A DNA stretch of 64,000 bases from Corynebacterium amycolatum (GTDB lineage: Bacteria > Actinomycetota > Actinomycetes > Mycobacteriales > Mycobacteriaceae), in NCBI RefSeq assembly GCF_016889425.1, contig NZ_CP069513.1:124001-188000 (forward strand), in the 5' to 3' direction. The notes under the pieces are model-generated. The model ran no database searches, was not told where the DNA came from, and was given only the letters and a program-made list of their open reading frames with translations. Below are positions 18,619 to 29,324 of the stretch, piece by piece. The translations under genes were made by a program, and so were the position numbers. Positions within the stretch are counted from its first letter, which is position 1; each line of letters starts with the position of its first letter.

Positions 18619-19661
18619 TGCTTCCCACCAATCTACTTACGGAAGTCCCCAGCGCGATTGCACAACAGCTAAGTCCTGCCATCGCGCCCGCACTGGCAGG
18701 ACTTGCTGGGGCCGCAATCCCCGCCGCGAGTACTGCCTGGCGCTCTGTGGCAGATTCCGTTGACCGCAACTGGGGCGATGGTGCTCGTTCCGGGGCAGGA
18801 GCCGCGGGAACAAGCCTCAAACAGGCTGCAAATGCGGCAGCCGACTTGGAAGCTCGCGCCGGAACCATTGACAGTGACATTGCCAAGGGCCTAGCCGCAG
18901 TAATGTCAGCGGCCACTGATTTGGCCCGGATTGCCATGGATTTTGTTACTTCCGCCATGGGCTCGCTGACTGCGACGGCTGCGGGGCCCGCAGGTCTCGC
19001 CGCAACCGGTGCCAGCCTAGTCTCAGCGGCCAGTTCCTCGATCTCACAGGCCATTGCGCGGCTCATGAAACTAGAACAAGAACTGCGGCCTCTGGTGCAG
19101 TCGCTGATACAGCAGGCAAGCACCGCGGTGGACACCCCTGCCCCACCCCGTCCGACGCAGTTGGAGGCCCCAGCAACCACTCAAGCCGCCTTCGCTTCTA
19201 CGTCTACGAACACCCCAGGATTGGCCAGCGCTACCGACGCTGCAGATGGTTCGTGGGCGTCGTCCGATTCGGGCGGCGCGCCGGTGCCTGCGGATGCGGG
19301 GGCTGGCGCGCCGACACCAGAAGCCCAAGCTGCGGTGAAAGCTGCACTCAGTGCCGTGGGAACGCCCTATGGTTGGGGCGGAAATACTCCGGGGCAGGCG
19401 CTCGATTGTTCAGGCTTGACGCACTGGGCCTACGGGCAAGCTGGTGTTGATATTCCCCGCACGGCAGAAGCACAGGCCGTCGGCCGACAGGTGAGCCAGG
19501 ATGAACTGCTGCCTGGCGATCTTGCAGTGTGGGACGGCCATGTCGCCATGGTTATCGGCGACGGAAAGATGGTCGAAGCGGGCGATCCGGTACAGGTAAA
19601 CCCCGTGCGTACAACCAACATCGGCATGCCGTTTAAGGGGTTCTACCGCCCGACCGGATAG
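18618..19661 (+). CDS. NlpC/P60 (C40) peptidase with helical N-terminal half and no signal peptide
   Basis: A 347-residue protein. The first ~150 residues are Ala-rich and helical; a Pro/Thr/Ser linker follows; the last ~110 residues are an NlpC/P60 cysteine peptidase domain that would cut peptidoglycan peptides. The catalytic Cys (about 264) is in ALDCSGLTHWAYGQ, the His (about 308) in VWDGHVAMV, and a third polar residue, Glu, about twelve residues on; GTPYGWGGNTPG is the usual opening. No Sec signal or Tat motif is visible at the N-terminus, so secretion by a non-classical route would be needed. The ATG overlaps the upstream stop. Confidence 0.83.
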   Translation: MLPTNLLTEVPSAIAQQLSPAIAPALAGLAGAAIPAASTAWRSVADSVDRNWGDGARSGAGAAGTSLKQAANAAADLEARAGTIDSDIAKGLAAVMSAATDLARIAMDFVTSAMGSLTATAAGPAGLAATGASLVSAASSSISQAIARLMKLEQELRPLVQSLIQQASTAVDTPAPPRPTQLEAPATTQAAFASTSTNTPGLASATDAADGSWASSDSGGAPVPADAGAGAPTPEAQAAVKAALSAVGTPYGWGGNTPGQALDCSGLTHWAYGQAGVDIPRTAEAQAVGRQVSQDELLPGDLAVWDGHVAMVIGDGKMVEAGDPVQVNPVRTTNIGMPFKGFYRPTG

Positions 19662-19793
19662 TGCGGTGGGTATCTGCGTCGTAAAACTTCTAAGATAGGA
19701 CTACGCAAACTTGCCACCCGTGGGGGCGCTGCAGGTATGACAATTTTTGAGTTTTAACAATCACCGACAAGCAGAAGGGCTGCGACGAAAACT

Positions 19794-21035
19794 ATGGCCA
19801 GGAAAGGCATCGTTCCTATCGAACTCGAGCTGACCTCGGGCACCTTTTACACGTTGTGGGCTCCAAGCTGGCGTGAAGGTGGCTCCGAGTGGCAGGCTCT
19901 GCTCGGCCGCGGCGATGACATCTATTTGTTCTCATCAGCGGCAAAGCTCCTGGCTTTCCTTCAGTCGGATGCTCCTCACGACTTCACGCAGCACCCCAGC
20001 TGGCGCAACTTCAACCAGCAGCTACCGGGAGCGGCCATCGCGGCGCCACGCCACCGCTATGACCTGATTGGGCTGCCAGAAATTTTGGCTGGCCGGGCCG
20101 ACTACGACCATGTTTCGCGCGCAGACCGCATTCTTGCCATCACTCGCTCGATTGGTGCGATCGCGGATCTCAATCCGATCAACCAGATGTTCGCCTCTCA
20201 CTCTGTCCTGGCTGCCACACAAAATGGTGCTGATCACTTCCAGGGCGGTGGCGCCGCTCAGTGGTCAGCTATCGGCAGTGTCATCTTGACCAACTGGGAC
20301 AATTGCATTGACGCTATCGACGCCATCGGCGCAAATACTCCGAACATCGATGAAGAGTCTGAAACCACTGCTGCAGTCGCACTAAAGGAAGCAGAGGCCG
20401 CGGAGCGTGAGCGTCGTGAAGCAGCGGAGAAGAAGCGCGAAGAGGAAAAGAAGGCCGCAGAGGAGACCGCCGGCGATCCGTACGATCAGACGGTGTGGGC
20501 CAACGCTGGCATCGACCCGATCAAGATCTCCATCGCTGGCCGCACGCTCTACACCTTGCGTTGTTACATGGGGCGTCGCCCGCTATTCCTGGGCAGCGCC
20601 GGTGAGATTCACACGTTCTCGCAGCCACGCACGATGGTACGTTGGCTGCTGGAGAACAAGCATCACGACATGTCGGCGCTGACGACGTGGGATGAAATCA
20701 TCACTGCAGCCAACGCAGGTGAGCTAGAGGCCGTGGTGCACGAGGACAATGAGTACTCGTTTACCGGTCTGGCCGAGGATATTGAAAAGGGCCCGAACGC
20801 CGTGGACACCGCCCAGCTCGCCCGCGCGTACGAGCTACTCGCAGATGCCGCTGACTGGGCTGGTGATGATGCCGTGAACGAGGTACTGGCGGGCAATCAG
20901 CAGCTGCAGTGGCTGCTGAACTTCCTGCTGGACACCGGAGAGCTGTCCGAGCCAGTTCCGCCTTACGACGATGAGGCCAAGGGCTGGAGGCAGCTGGAGA
21001 AGGACTTGGCCGCTCGGTTTACGACCAAGATCTAG
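19794..21035 (+). CDS. Conserved hypothetical protein with duplicated domain and coiled-coil linker
   Basis: A 413-residue soluble protein of unknown function. Two related halves are visible: IELELTSGTFYTLWAPSW...DDIYLFSSAAKLLAFLQSDAPHD at the start and IKISIAGRTLYTLRCYMGR...GEIHTFSQPRTMVRWLLENKHHD from about residue 237. Each is followed by a Trp-containing helix and an LxGLxE(D)I/L motif (YDLIGLPEIL, YSFTGLAEDI). Between them is a highly charged segment, about residues 200-225 (KEAEAAERERREAAEKKREE), likely a coiled coil. ATG 19794 has GAAGGG upstream. It follows the NlpC/P60 gene by 132 bp and converges on add. Confidence 0.78.
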   Translation: MARKGIVPIELELTSGTFYTLWAPSWREGGSEWQALLGRGDDIYLFSSAAKLLAFLQSDAPHDFTQHPSWRNFNQQLPGAAIAAPRHRYDLIGLPEILAGRADYDHVSRADRILAITRSIGAIADLNPINQMFASHSVLAATQNGADHFQGGGAAQWSAIGSVILTNWDNCIDAIDAIGANTPNIDEESETTAAVALKEAEAAERERREAAEKKREEEKKAAEETAGDPYDQTVWANAGIDPIKISIAGRTLYTLRCYMGRRPLFLGSAGEIHTFSQPRTMVRWLLENKHHDMSALTTWDEIITAANAGELEAVVHEDNEYSFTGLAEDIEKGPNAVDTAQLARAYELLADAADWAGDDAVNEVLAGNQQLQWLLNFLLDTGELSEPVPPYDDEAKGWRQLEKDLAARFTTKI

Positions 21036-21065
21036 CTCCCACCCAGCAAAGCTGGCCGGCGCTGG

Positions 21066-22295
21066 CTAGTCCAGCGTCAGGTTCAGCTCGTCTTCGGCAC
21101 CGAAACCCGCACCGTTGACATCAGTTTCGATGTCCTCGTCGCTGTTGTCGATAAGCTGCAGGTAAGCGGGGTAAATAATGGTGTCCATGATGTGTTCGCG
21201 GGTCGGCAGATCCACGAATGCATTGTTTAGCGCATTCGAGGTCAGTTCGAACAGCTCGCTGTAGCCGTAGCCGAAGTTCTCCACCAGCTCCATGCACTCC
21301 CTGGTCATGGAAGTCGCACCAATCAGACGGTTATCCGTGTTGACGGTGCAGGCGAAACTCATATCGTCGAGAAGCGAGAACGGGTGATCCGCAACGCTGT
21401 CACAGACACCCGTCTGAACGTTGGAGGTCGGGCAGATTTCCAGCGGAATCTGGCGGTCACGAATAGCGGAGGCAACCTCCTGACATTCGATGCCCTCGAG
21501 GGAAGCACCGAAGTCCTCGTAGATGCGCACACCGTGCCCCAGGCGGCGAGCACCTTGCACGACAGCGTCCTGCAACGAATCCACACCGGCGTCTTCACCT
21601 GCGTGAATGGTGACCGGAATGAGGTTCTCCCGCAGCATAGTGAATGCTTCGGCGTGGTTAGCCGGCGGGAAGCCGTTTTCCGGTCCAGCGATGTCAAAAC
21701 CGACAACGTACCCGTCGGAGTTCTTCCCGTAGTTGTCGATGACCAGCTGTGCGACTTCCTTGGAATTGTTATTCTGGCGCATCGCACAGACCAACAGACG
21801 TGCGGTGATGTGCTTTCCCTCAGCGGCGGCATGGGCTTCACCCTGCGCCAGGCCTTCGACCAGAGCGTCGATAACAGCCTGCATATCCAGGCCCTTTTCC
21901 AGATGGTTTTCCGGAGCGAGGCGCAGCTCAGCGTAGACAACGTTGTCGGCAGCCAAATCCTCGACGGCCTCACGCGCCACGCGCGTCAGCGACTCAGCGG
22001 TCTGCATGACGGCGCAGGTGTGCGCGAAGGCAGTCAGGTAGCTCGGCAACGAGCCAGAGTTGCCGGTGTCAATGAACCACTTCTCCAGTTCATCCACGTC
22101 GGTGGTGGGCAGCTGATCGGTGTAACCGCAGTCCGCGGCCAGGTCGATAACGGTCTGCGGGCGCAGGCCGCCATCAAGGTGATCGTGAAGCAGTACCTTG
22201 GGCAGGCTGGCGACAACCTTGCGCATCTCATCGAGATTCGATGCCGAAGACTGTGTGTCCAGAGACTGAGCATCACTGTGCAAAGAATTAGTCAT
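21066..22295 (-). CDS. add: Adenosine deaminase
   Basis: Deaminates adenosine to inosine for purine salvage. KVLLHDHLDGGLRPQT supplies the first two zinc His ligands, TIHAGEDAG the third His with the catalytic Glu region further downstream, RLGHGVRIYED the His base, and CTVNTDNRLIGATSMTRE the zinc Asp and neighbour. At 409 residues it is longer than E. coli Add (333), mostly through an N-terminal polar extension and a C-terminal acidic tail. It converges with the duplicated-domain gene and is divergent from the D,D-carboxypeptidase gene. Confidence 0.93.
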   Translation of the reverse strand: MTNSLHSDAQSLDTQSSASNLDEMRKVVASLPKVLLHDHLDGGLRPQTVIDLAADCGYTDQLPTTDVDELEKWFIDTGNSGSLPSYLTAFAHTCAVMQTAESLTRVAREAVEDLAADNVVYAELRLAPENHLEKGLDMQAVIDALVEGLAQGEAHAAAEGKHITARLLVCAMRQNNNSKEVAQLVIDNYGKNSDGYVVGFDIAGPENGFPPANHAEAFTMLRENLIPVTIHAGEDAGVDSLQDAVVQGARRLGHGVRIYEDFGASLEGIECQEVASAIRDRQIPLEICPTSNVQTGVCDSVADHPFSLLDDMSFACTVNTDNRLIGATSMTRECMELVENFGYGYSELFELTSNALNNAFVDLPTREHIMDTIIYPAYLQLIDNSDEDIETDVNGAGFGAEDELNLTLD

Positions 22296-22412
22296 AATGG
22301 CCAGACTATCGGTACTGCGCCCTCCGCTTCTACTTCACTGCCGCGGAATCGTATTTCTGCTTTGCACAAAGGCTTTCCCTCCCCCGTTTTCCCCCATCCA
22401 CACACGAGAAAT

Positions 22413-22431
22413 ACGTCATTCCGAGTGACGT
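22413..22431. promoter_or_regulatory. Inverted repeat upstream of the D,D-carboxypeptidase gene
   Basis: ACGTCA (22413-22418) and TGACGT (22426-22431) are perfect inverted arms around a 7-bp spacer, 21 bp before the carboxypeptidase start. The position suits an operator. No known corynebacterial consensus was recognised for it. Confidence 0.4.
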
Positions 22432-22451
22432 TTTACTACCCTTATTTCATC

Positions 22452-23702
22452 ATGTTTCCCTCTCGCCGCTACTCGTCTGCCGTTACGCTGCTAGCCACCA
22501 GCGCTTTGCTTCTGCCGAGCACTGCCCCCGCAGCCATGGCGCAGAGCACCTCGCTTACCGACGACACTCCGATTGTCGGCCCCGCACCTGACATCCGTGA
22601 CACGGAGGGCTGCCCCTACAAGACCCTCCCACCAGCACCAGTGGACTCCTCGGAGGTTCCGGCTCCCGGCGAAACATCTCCCCCTCCACTTCCGGTTCCC
22701 CAAAAACCGACTGGAGGTAGCAAAATGTCCGCCTGCGGCATTGTCAGCGGTGAGGGGTTTGACGTCCCGAAAGACCTCTCCGCCTCTGCATGGACGGTGT
22801 TCGATTTGAAATCCGGCGATGTCCTTGCGGCGAAGGACCCGCACGGCCGCTACCGTCCGGCATCGATTATTAAGGTGTTGCTGGCGATGGAGGCGCTCGA
22901 GGATTTGAAACTCGACACCTCGGTTAAAGCGACATTCGAGGACGCGAACATGGAGGGCTCTCGTGTCGGCATCGTCGAGGACGTGAACTACTCGGTAGAA
23001 ACGCTCCTGACTGGCCTGTTGCTCAACTCCGGCAACGACACCGGCCACGCGTTGGCCCGCGAACTTGGTGGCATGGATAAGACCACCGAAAAGGTCAACG
23101 CCCTGGCAAAGAAATTGGGGGCGACGGATACGCGAGTGGTCAACCCGACTGGTCTCGATGCCCCGGGCCAGATGACGTCGGCATACGACATGTCACTGTT
23201 CTTCCAGCACGCATTCAACAATGAGACCTATCGCAAACTCTCGGCCACCCGCCTGGCCACCATCCCCGGAGACAAAGCTCTCGAGGTCGATGACTTCGAA
23301 ATCGCCAACGACAATCAGCTGATTGCCCAGGACTATCCCGGCGCGCTTGGAGGCAAAACCGGTTTTACCGACGATGCCCGTCACACCTTCGCTGGGGTGG
23401 CTGAGCGCGACGGCCGTCGTCTCGGCGTCATCATCCTCGACGCCACTGTGGAGGATTCACCGCGCCCCTGGGAGCAGGCAGCATCGCTTCTCGACGCCGG
23501 CTTCGCGGCCCCGCAGGACAGCTCTGTCGGTGTCCTCGAAGCGGAAGCGACTGAGAATACGTTGGTAGAAAAATTGCCCGATATCCTGGACGACGAGTCA
23601 ACAGGAACCGGGCTGAAAATTACTGTCAGCGCTGCCATCGTAGGTGTCATCGCATTGATTGCGATGGTCACCTACCGCTTCGGCAGACGCGATCGCGGCT
23701 AA
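22452..23702 (+). CDS. D-alanyl-D-alanine carboxypeptidase (penicillin-binding protein, S11)
   Basis: Removes the terminal D-Ala of peptidoglycan stem peptides outside the membrane. The three penicillin-binding motifs are present: SxxK in RPASIIKVLLAME, SxN in LLNSGNDTGHAL, and KTG in ALGGKTGFTDDARHTFAG. An N-terminal signal peptide (SSAVTLLATSALLLPSTAPAAMAQ) and a C-terminal membrane segment (VSAAIVGVIALIAMVTY) plus basic end give the DacA-like topology. A Pro-rich segment follows the signal. The frame is open far upstream to 21384 (opposite add), but ATG 22452 is where the signal peptide begins. It abuts the BrkB-type gene end to end. Confidence 0.92.
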   Translation: MFPSRRYSSAVTLLATSALLLPSTAPAAMAQSTSLTDDTPIVGPAPDIRDTEGCPYKTLPPAPVDSSEVPAPGETSPPPLPVPQKPTGGSKMSACGIVSGEGFDVPKDLSASAWTVFDLKSGDVLAAKDPHGRYRPASIIKVLLAMEALEDLKLDTSVKATFEDANMEGSRVGIVEDVNYSVETLLTGLLLNSGNDTGHALARELGGMDKTTEKVNALAKKLGATDTRVVNPTGLDAPGQMTSAYDMSLFFQHAFNNETYRKLSATRLATIPGDKALEVDDFEIANDNQLIAQDYPGALGGKTGFTDDARHTFAGVAERDGRRLGVIILDATVEDSPRPWEQAASLLDAGFAAPQDSSVGVLEAEATENTLVEKLPDILDDESTGTGLKITVSAAIVGVIALIAMVTYRFGRRDRG

Positions 23703-24728
23703 TTATTTCGAACCGAGCAGGCGGTTCAATCCGGACGGGTTGGCCGCTTCCGCACGGACGTTAATGACAGCAGGAGCAGGCGCATCCAGCTCCTCGTCGG
23801 CAAGCGCTTCTTCGGTCGTCGCGGTCCAGGCAGTGGCGTACATAGTGATGCGCCAGATGAGGTAGAAGACGACCATCAAACCGATGACCGGACCGAAAAC
23901 TGCACCGGCCGGGTTCGACAGGGCGTTGGAGAAGAAAACGCTACCGAGCTGCTTGACAACCTCAAGGCCAATCGCACCGATAATCGCGCCCTTTGCCGCA
24001 GAGCGGAACGGGGCACCCCCGCGTGGCAGGAAAGCGAGCATCCAGAAGAACAGCAGCCAGTTGGCGACGAGACCAATGGCGATGGCAATCAATCCTGCGA
24101 TTATTGTGATTCCCGGGACATGGGCCAGACCAATCTTGTCCAGCAGGGACTGTGTCAGTCCGGAAGAGCCGGCCGCGGTGACAGCGAAGGTCAGCAGGAT
24201 CATAACCAGCATGCCCAGCAGACGCAGCAGGTCGCGAACCTTTCCCATCACGAAGTTGCTAGCGCCTAGCGGGCGCTTCCACAGCTGTGTCACTGCGTTG
24301 GAGAGGTTGCTCATCCAACTAAGACCCGACCACAGGGTGGCGATGAAACCGACGGTGAAAACGCCACCGGCCTGATCGATCGCACCTTCAATAATTGCGT
24401 TGATGGTGTCGCCCATCGACCCATCGATGGAGTCTGTGATAGCGGACTGAATTTGCTCGAGCAGTTGCTCACTACCACGCAACACAAGCGCGAGGATGGC
24501 AAATGCCGTCATGATAAGGGGGAAAATCGACAGCACGGAGAAGTACGTGACAGCGGCGGCAAAAAAGTTGCCACCCTGCTCAGAGTAGCGCTCCTGCATC
24601 CGCATAATGTGATCGAACCACGTCCACTTTTCGCGGAGGCGGTCGATTGCGCTCGGTTCATCGGCGTGTACACGCTCGATGCCATAGCGGTCCGTTCTCT
24701 TCGGATCTTTTTGAGTAGAGGTTGCCAT
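23703..24728 (-). CDS. YihY/BrkB-family inner-membrane protein
   Basis: A 341-residue multi-pass protein with the family hallmarks: QGGNFFAAAVTYFSVLSIFPLIMTAFAILAL at the first membrane segment, a later GLSWMSNLSNAVTQLW, and about six membrane segments ending at GPVIGLMVVFYLIWRITMYATAWTATTEEALADEELDAP. YihY/BrkB proteins are widespread membrane proteins without an agreed function; the old label ribonuclease BN is a misassignment. ATG 24728 starts a polar, Lys/Arg-rich N-terminus. It is 62 bp downstream of trpS on the same strand, so it may be read through from it. Confidence 0.88.
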   Translation of the reverse strand: MATSTQKDPKRTDRYGIERVHADEPSAIDRLREKWTWFDHIMRMQERYSEQGGNFFAAAVTYFSVLSIFPLIMTAFAILALVLRGSEQLLEQIQSAITDSIDGSMGDTINAIIEGAIDQAGGVFTVGFIATLWSGLSWMSNLSNAVTQLWKRPLGASNFVMGKVRDLLRLLGMLVMILLTFAVTAAGSSGLTQSLLDKIGLAHVPGITIIAGLIAIAIGLVANWLLFFWMLAFLPRGGAPFRSAAKGAIIGAIGLEVVKQLGSVFFSNALSNPAGAVFGPVIGLMVVFYLIWRITMYATAWTATTEEALADEELDAPAPAVINVRAEAANPSGLNRLLGSK

Positions 24729-24790
24729 GTCCTCTACCTTAACGTGCCAGCTTTCGGTACGGAGACTGAAGCGCAGAGTCTACAGCTGGA

Positions 24791-26421
<1,631 letters not shown>

Positions 26422-26611
26422 TGTGAATGTCCTCTCCTTTCCGGGTCCGCACCGAGCTCGCTTCAAGTCTCGCGCAAATTCGCGCTTGGGCTTTACAGCA
26501 GCTGAAGTCCCATCAGCCCTTCTTCAAATCTTAGGCGCTCGCGTCCCAAGTGCCGAACTAACCCACAGGTATTATTGGACTAATTCAATTCTCTTATCCG
26601 TCAGGAGTCCC

Positions 26612-29299
26612 ATGCTCGCTGCCATTGCGGTTGCCGTCTTCATCCTGCTGATCCCAGGCACAGTTCTCGGTTGGGTCAGTGGGCTACGTCCCACGCTCGC
26701 GTTGGCATCTGCCGGCCCATTAACGATGGGTGTGATCGGTTTTTCCGCATGGTCGTCTCACGCGCTTGGGCTGGATTACACCTGGCTCTTCGTGGCCAGC
26801 ATGTGGGCATGGTTCTGTGCCATTGGCTATCTGGTGCGCAGATTCATCCCCCGGGCAACGCCCGAAGACGGCTTCGATTCCGGCGTTGTCACCGCGATGA
26901 TTGTCGCCGGGGTCACGGTAGTCGGCTCGATGCGCGCCATGCTCGTGCTTAACGACGTCCCCGGTGGCCCCGGCGCTATCCGCGAGGCCTGGGATATGCT
27001 CTGGCATACCAACTTCCTCCGGTTCATTGACGAGCATGCAATAGCCTCGCCCACCGCGGCCGGTGACCTGATGAATCAGGAGACCGGAGCCGAAATGTTC
27101 TACCCCACCGGCTGGCATGCCGTGGCGGGGCTGCTGCCCGGCTCGGTTTTCCTCGATTCCAACGTGTTTGCGTTCTTGGCCCCGGCGCTGCTTCTGCCCG
27201 CAGCAACTGCGGTGCTAGCCCGCACCGCAGTTGGCCCTAAGTGGGCGGCCTATGCCGGTCCCGCAGCTGCCGTCGCGACGCTGATGCTTCCGGAGATTTG
27301 GGTGGCTCTTTGGCGCACATCCTCCATGCCGTATCTGCTCGCGGTGGCCACTTTGCCGATCGCTGCGGCTTTGACCATGCGGGGCTATATTGTCCCCGCT
27401 ACGCTTGCCCTGGTCGGCACGTTTATCACCCACCCGGCCGGCGCAATTGCTGCTGTGCTCTTTGTTGGCTTGTGGTTGATCACCCAACCGAGTGTCAGTG
27501 GCCTCGCTCGCACACTAATTATCGGAGCGCTCTCACTGGTGATGACTCTCCCGGCAGCATTGTCCGCTAGCGGGCAAGGTGAATCCGTTGCGGGCTTTAC
27601 CGGCCAAATTGAGATTTCCCGCTCCGAATCACTGTGGCGGACTCTTATCGGGTTTTCCCGCTATGCTGACGAGCCCATCTTTTCCCAGACTGTTCTGGTT
27701 CTTGTGCTCATCGGCCTGGTGGTGGCGCTGGTCTCTCGCCTACCAGACAGCCCGTGGGCGCCGTGGCCGGCACTGGCTTTCGGGCTGCTCTTTGTGGTGT
27801 CCGATAGTGCGCAGTCCCGTTGGGATGAGCCGTTCGGCACCTATCTGAAGTTTATTGGCACTTTCTTCTACGACATGCCGTACCGTATGCAGGCGGTTAT
27901 GGGAATTCTGCGCGCAGTGCTGGTCGGCTACGCAGTCGCGGCTGCCGTTGTCGCGATTGTGGCTGCGGCGCAGTGGATCGTCGCAAAGCGAAATCAGCCG
28001 GTCAAGTCGTGGAATCCTGCGCTGGCGATGGGGCTCGTAGCGGCACTGGCGATTGTGCCTGCGACCTGGGTGAGTGGGCCTGCTCAGCGCGAGGCAATTC
28101 GTGGAAGTTTCGGAAGCACGTTTGTGACCGCTGCGGACATGGAAGCTATTGATTGGCTGTCCGAGCAGCCGCATGCGTTTGAGGGGCATATCCTCAATGA
28201 CCGTCGTGACGGTTCTGCGTGGATGTACGCCATCGCTGGGCTGCCGACGCTGTTCCGCCATTTCTCCTTCTCCGACAAAACTGCCGAGGCAAGCAAGAAG
28301 CTGCCGACAAACGTTGACTTGCTGGGCTCACATCCGGAATTCGATGCCATGGCGAAAAAACTGGGCGTGCATTACATCATTAGTTCTCCGCCAGGTGTGA
28401 ACACGGATGGCACGGAGGCGCTGTCGATGCGTTCCTGGGCATGGCACGCGCCGGGGCTCACGCCCGTGTATCACGACGGTTCTGTGATGATTTTCGCGGT
28501 CAACAAGATGTTTTCACCTGAAGAGTTGCACGCTGTTGTCAACAGTTCCCCACACCGCCCGGCGCGCCCCAATCCGCTGTGGATGCCTCCGCGCCAGCCG
28601 ATCATCCCCTCCCCCGACGAGGCTGCCGATCCGCTCGCCGGCGCGCATATCACCGTCGACTCTCGCCGCGGGGCCATCGAGACTATCAACGCTGACCTGC
28701 CTCGCGCACTGCGTTTGAGTGGGGATACTTCCGCTCACATCGACAGCATCGTGCAACGTGCCAACGAGAAGCTCCGTCAGCGCGGCGCAATCGTTGGCGC
28801 GCATTCGCTTGCCGACGGCACGGAGAGCGCAGCCACCGTAATTGTCGGTCGCTCATCAGAGGACCAGACCCTTTCTGGGGATAACATCGGCGATCGTGGT
28901 TTTTCGGTATCCGCTGTGGTGGAGTCCCTCGAGCCAAAGGACGATGACCCTGCTGACTGGCAGCTGGCGGCAGGTGTGCGTGACGGAATGGTGTTCCGAG
29001 GTTTCAATCCGCACAGCAGTTACAGCACAAACGGGGTGCCAACAGAGTTTCGTACCGGTCTGGCGCCGGCAGTGGCGGTGAACCAGAGTTCGCGGTCGCA
29101 TGCGCCGACGGTTGCGCTATCGCTGGGAGCGGTGGGCGCTGAAAAACTCACCCGCGATTTGGCCGACCCGGCTATGCAGGACAAATGGGCCGACGCCATC
29201 GTTGACGGCATTGCCTCCATGTTGCGGCAGAACCGACATCTCGTAACCGCTCCCGAGCCGGAGTTGATCCCAGAATTCGCTGGAGTCGGAGCATACTAG
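26612..29299 (+). CDS. DUF6541 large multi-pass envelope protein
   Basis: An 895-residue protein from ATG 26612, with AGGAG six bases upstream. The N-terminal ~560 residues contain more than ten membrane segments and loops such as GGPGAIREAWDMLWHTNFLRFI and GAEMFYPTGWHAVAGL, which have the look of GT-C glycosyltransferase-like proteins. The rest is a large soluble, probably extracytoplasmic region (MEAIDWLSEQPHAFEGHILNDRRDGSAWMYA and onward). DUF6541 members lie near trpS and xth in corynebacteria; a role in envelope glycan synthesis is a guess from topology. No conserved Asp-acceptor motif was confirmed. Confidence 0.82.
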   Translation: MLAAIAVAVFILLIPGTVLGWVSGLRPTLALASAGPLTMGVIGFSAWSSHALGLDYTWLFVASMWAWFCAIGYLVRRFIPRATPEDGFDSGVVTAMIVAGVTVVGSMRAMLVLNDVPGGPGAIREAWDMLWHTNFLRFIDEHAIASPTAAGDLMNQETGAEMFYPTGWHAVAGLLPGSVFLDSNVFAFLAPALLLPAATAVLARTAVGPKWAAYAGPAAAVATLMLPEIWVALWRTSSMPYLLAVATLPIAAALTMRGYIVPATLALVGTFITHPAGAIAAVLFVGLWLITQPSVSGLARTLIIGALSLVMTLPAALSASGQGESVAGFTGQIEISRSESLWRTLIGFSRYADEPIFSQTVLVLVLIGLVVALVSRLPDSPWAPWPALAFGLLFVVSDSAQSRWDEPFGTYLKFIGTFFYDMPYRMQAVMGILRAVLVGYAVAAAVVAIVAAAQWIVAKRNQPVKSWNPALAMGLVAALAIVPATWVSGPAQREAIRGSFGSTFVTAADMEAIDWLSEQPHAFEGHILNDRRDGSAWMYAIAGLPTLFRHFSFSDKTAEASKKLPTNVDLLGSHPEFDAMAKKLGVHYIISSPPGVNTDGTEALSMRSWAWHAPGLTPVYHDGSVMIFAVNKMFSPEELHAVVNSSPHRPARPNPLWMPPRQPIIPSPDEAADPLAGAHITVDSRRGAIETINADLPRALRLSGDTSAHIDSIVQRANEKLRQRGAIVGAHSLADGTESAATVIVGRSSEDQTLSGDNIGDRGFSVSAVVESLEPKDDDPADWQLAAGVRDGMVFRGFNPHSSYSTNGVPTEFRTGLAPAVAVNQSSRSHAPTVALSLGAVGAEKLTRDLADPAMQDKWADAIVDGIASMLRQNRHLVTAPEPELIPEFAGVGAY

Positions 29300-29324
29300 T
29301 CCGCGGCCTAGGCGCGTGCCGAGT

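Noticed and set aside
21384..22451. Long in-frame extension upstream of the D,D-carboxypeptidase
   Set aside because: It is antisense to add, has no family similarity, and the signal peptide begins at 22452.
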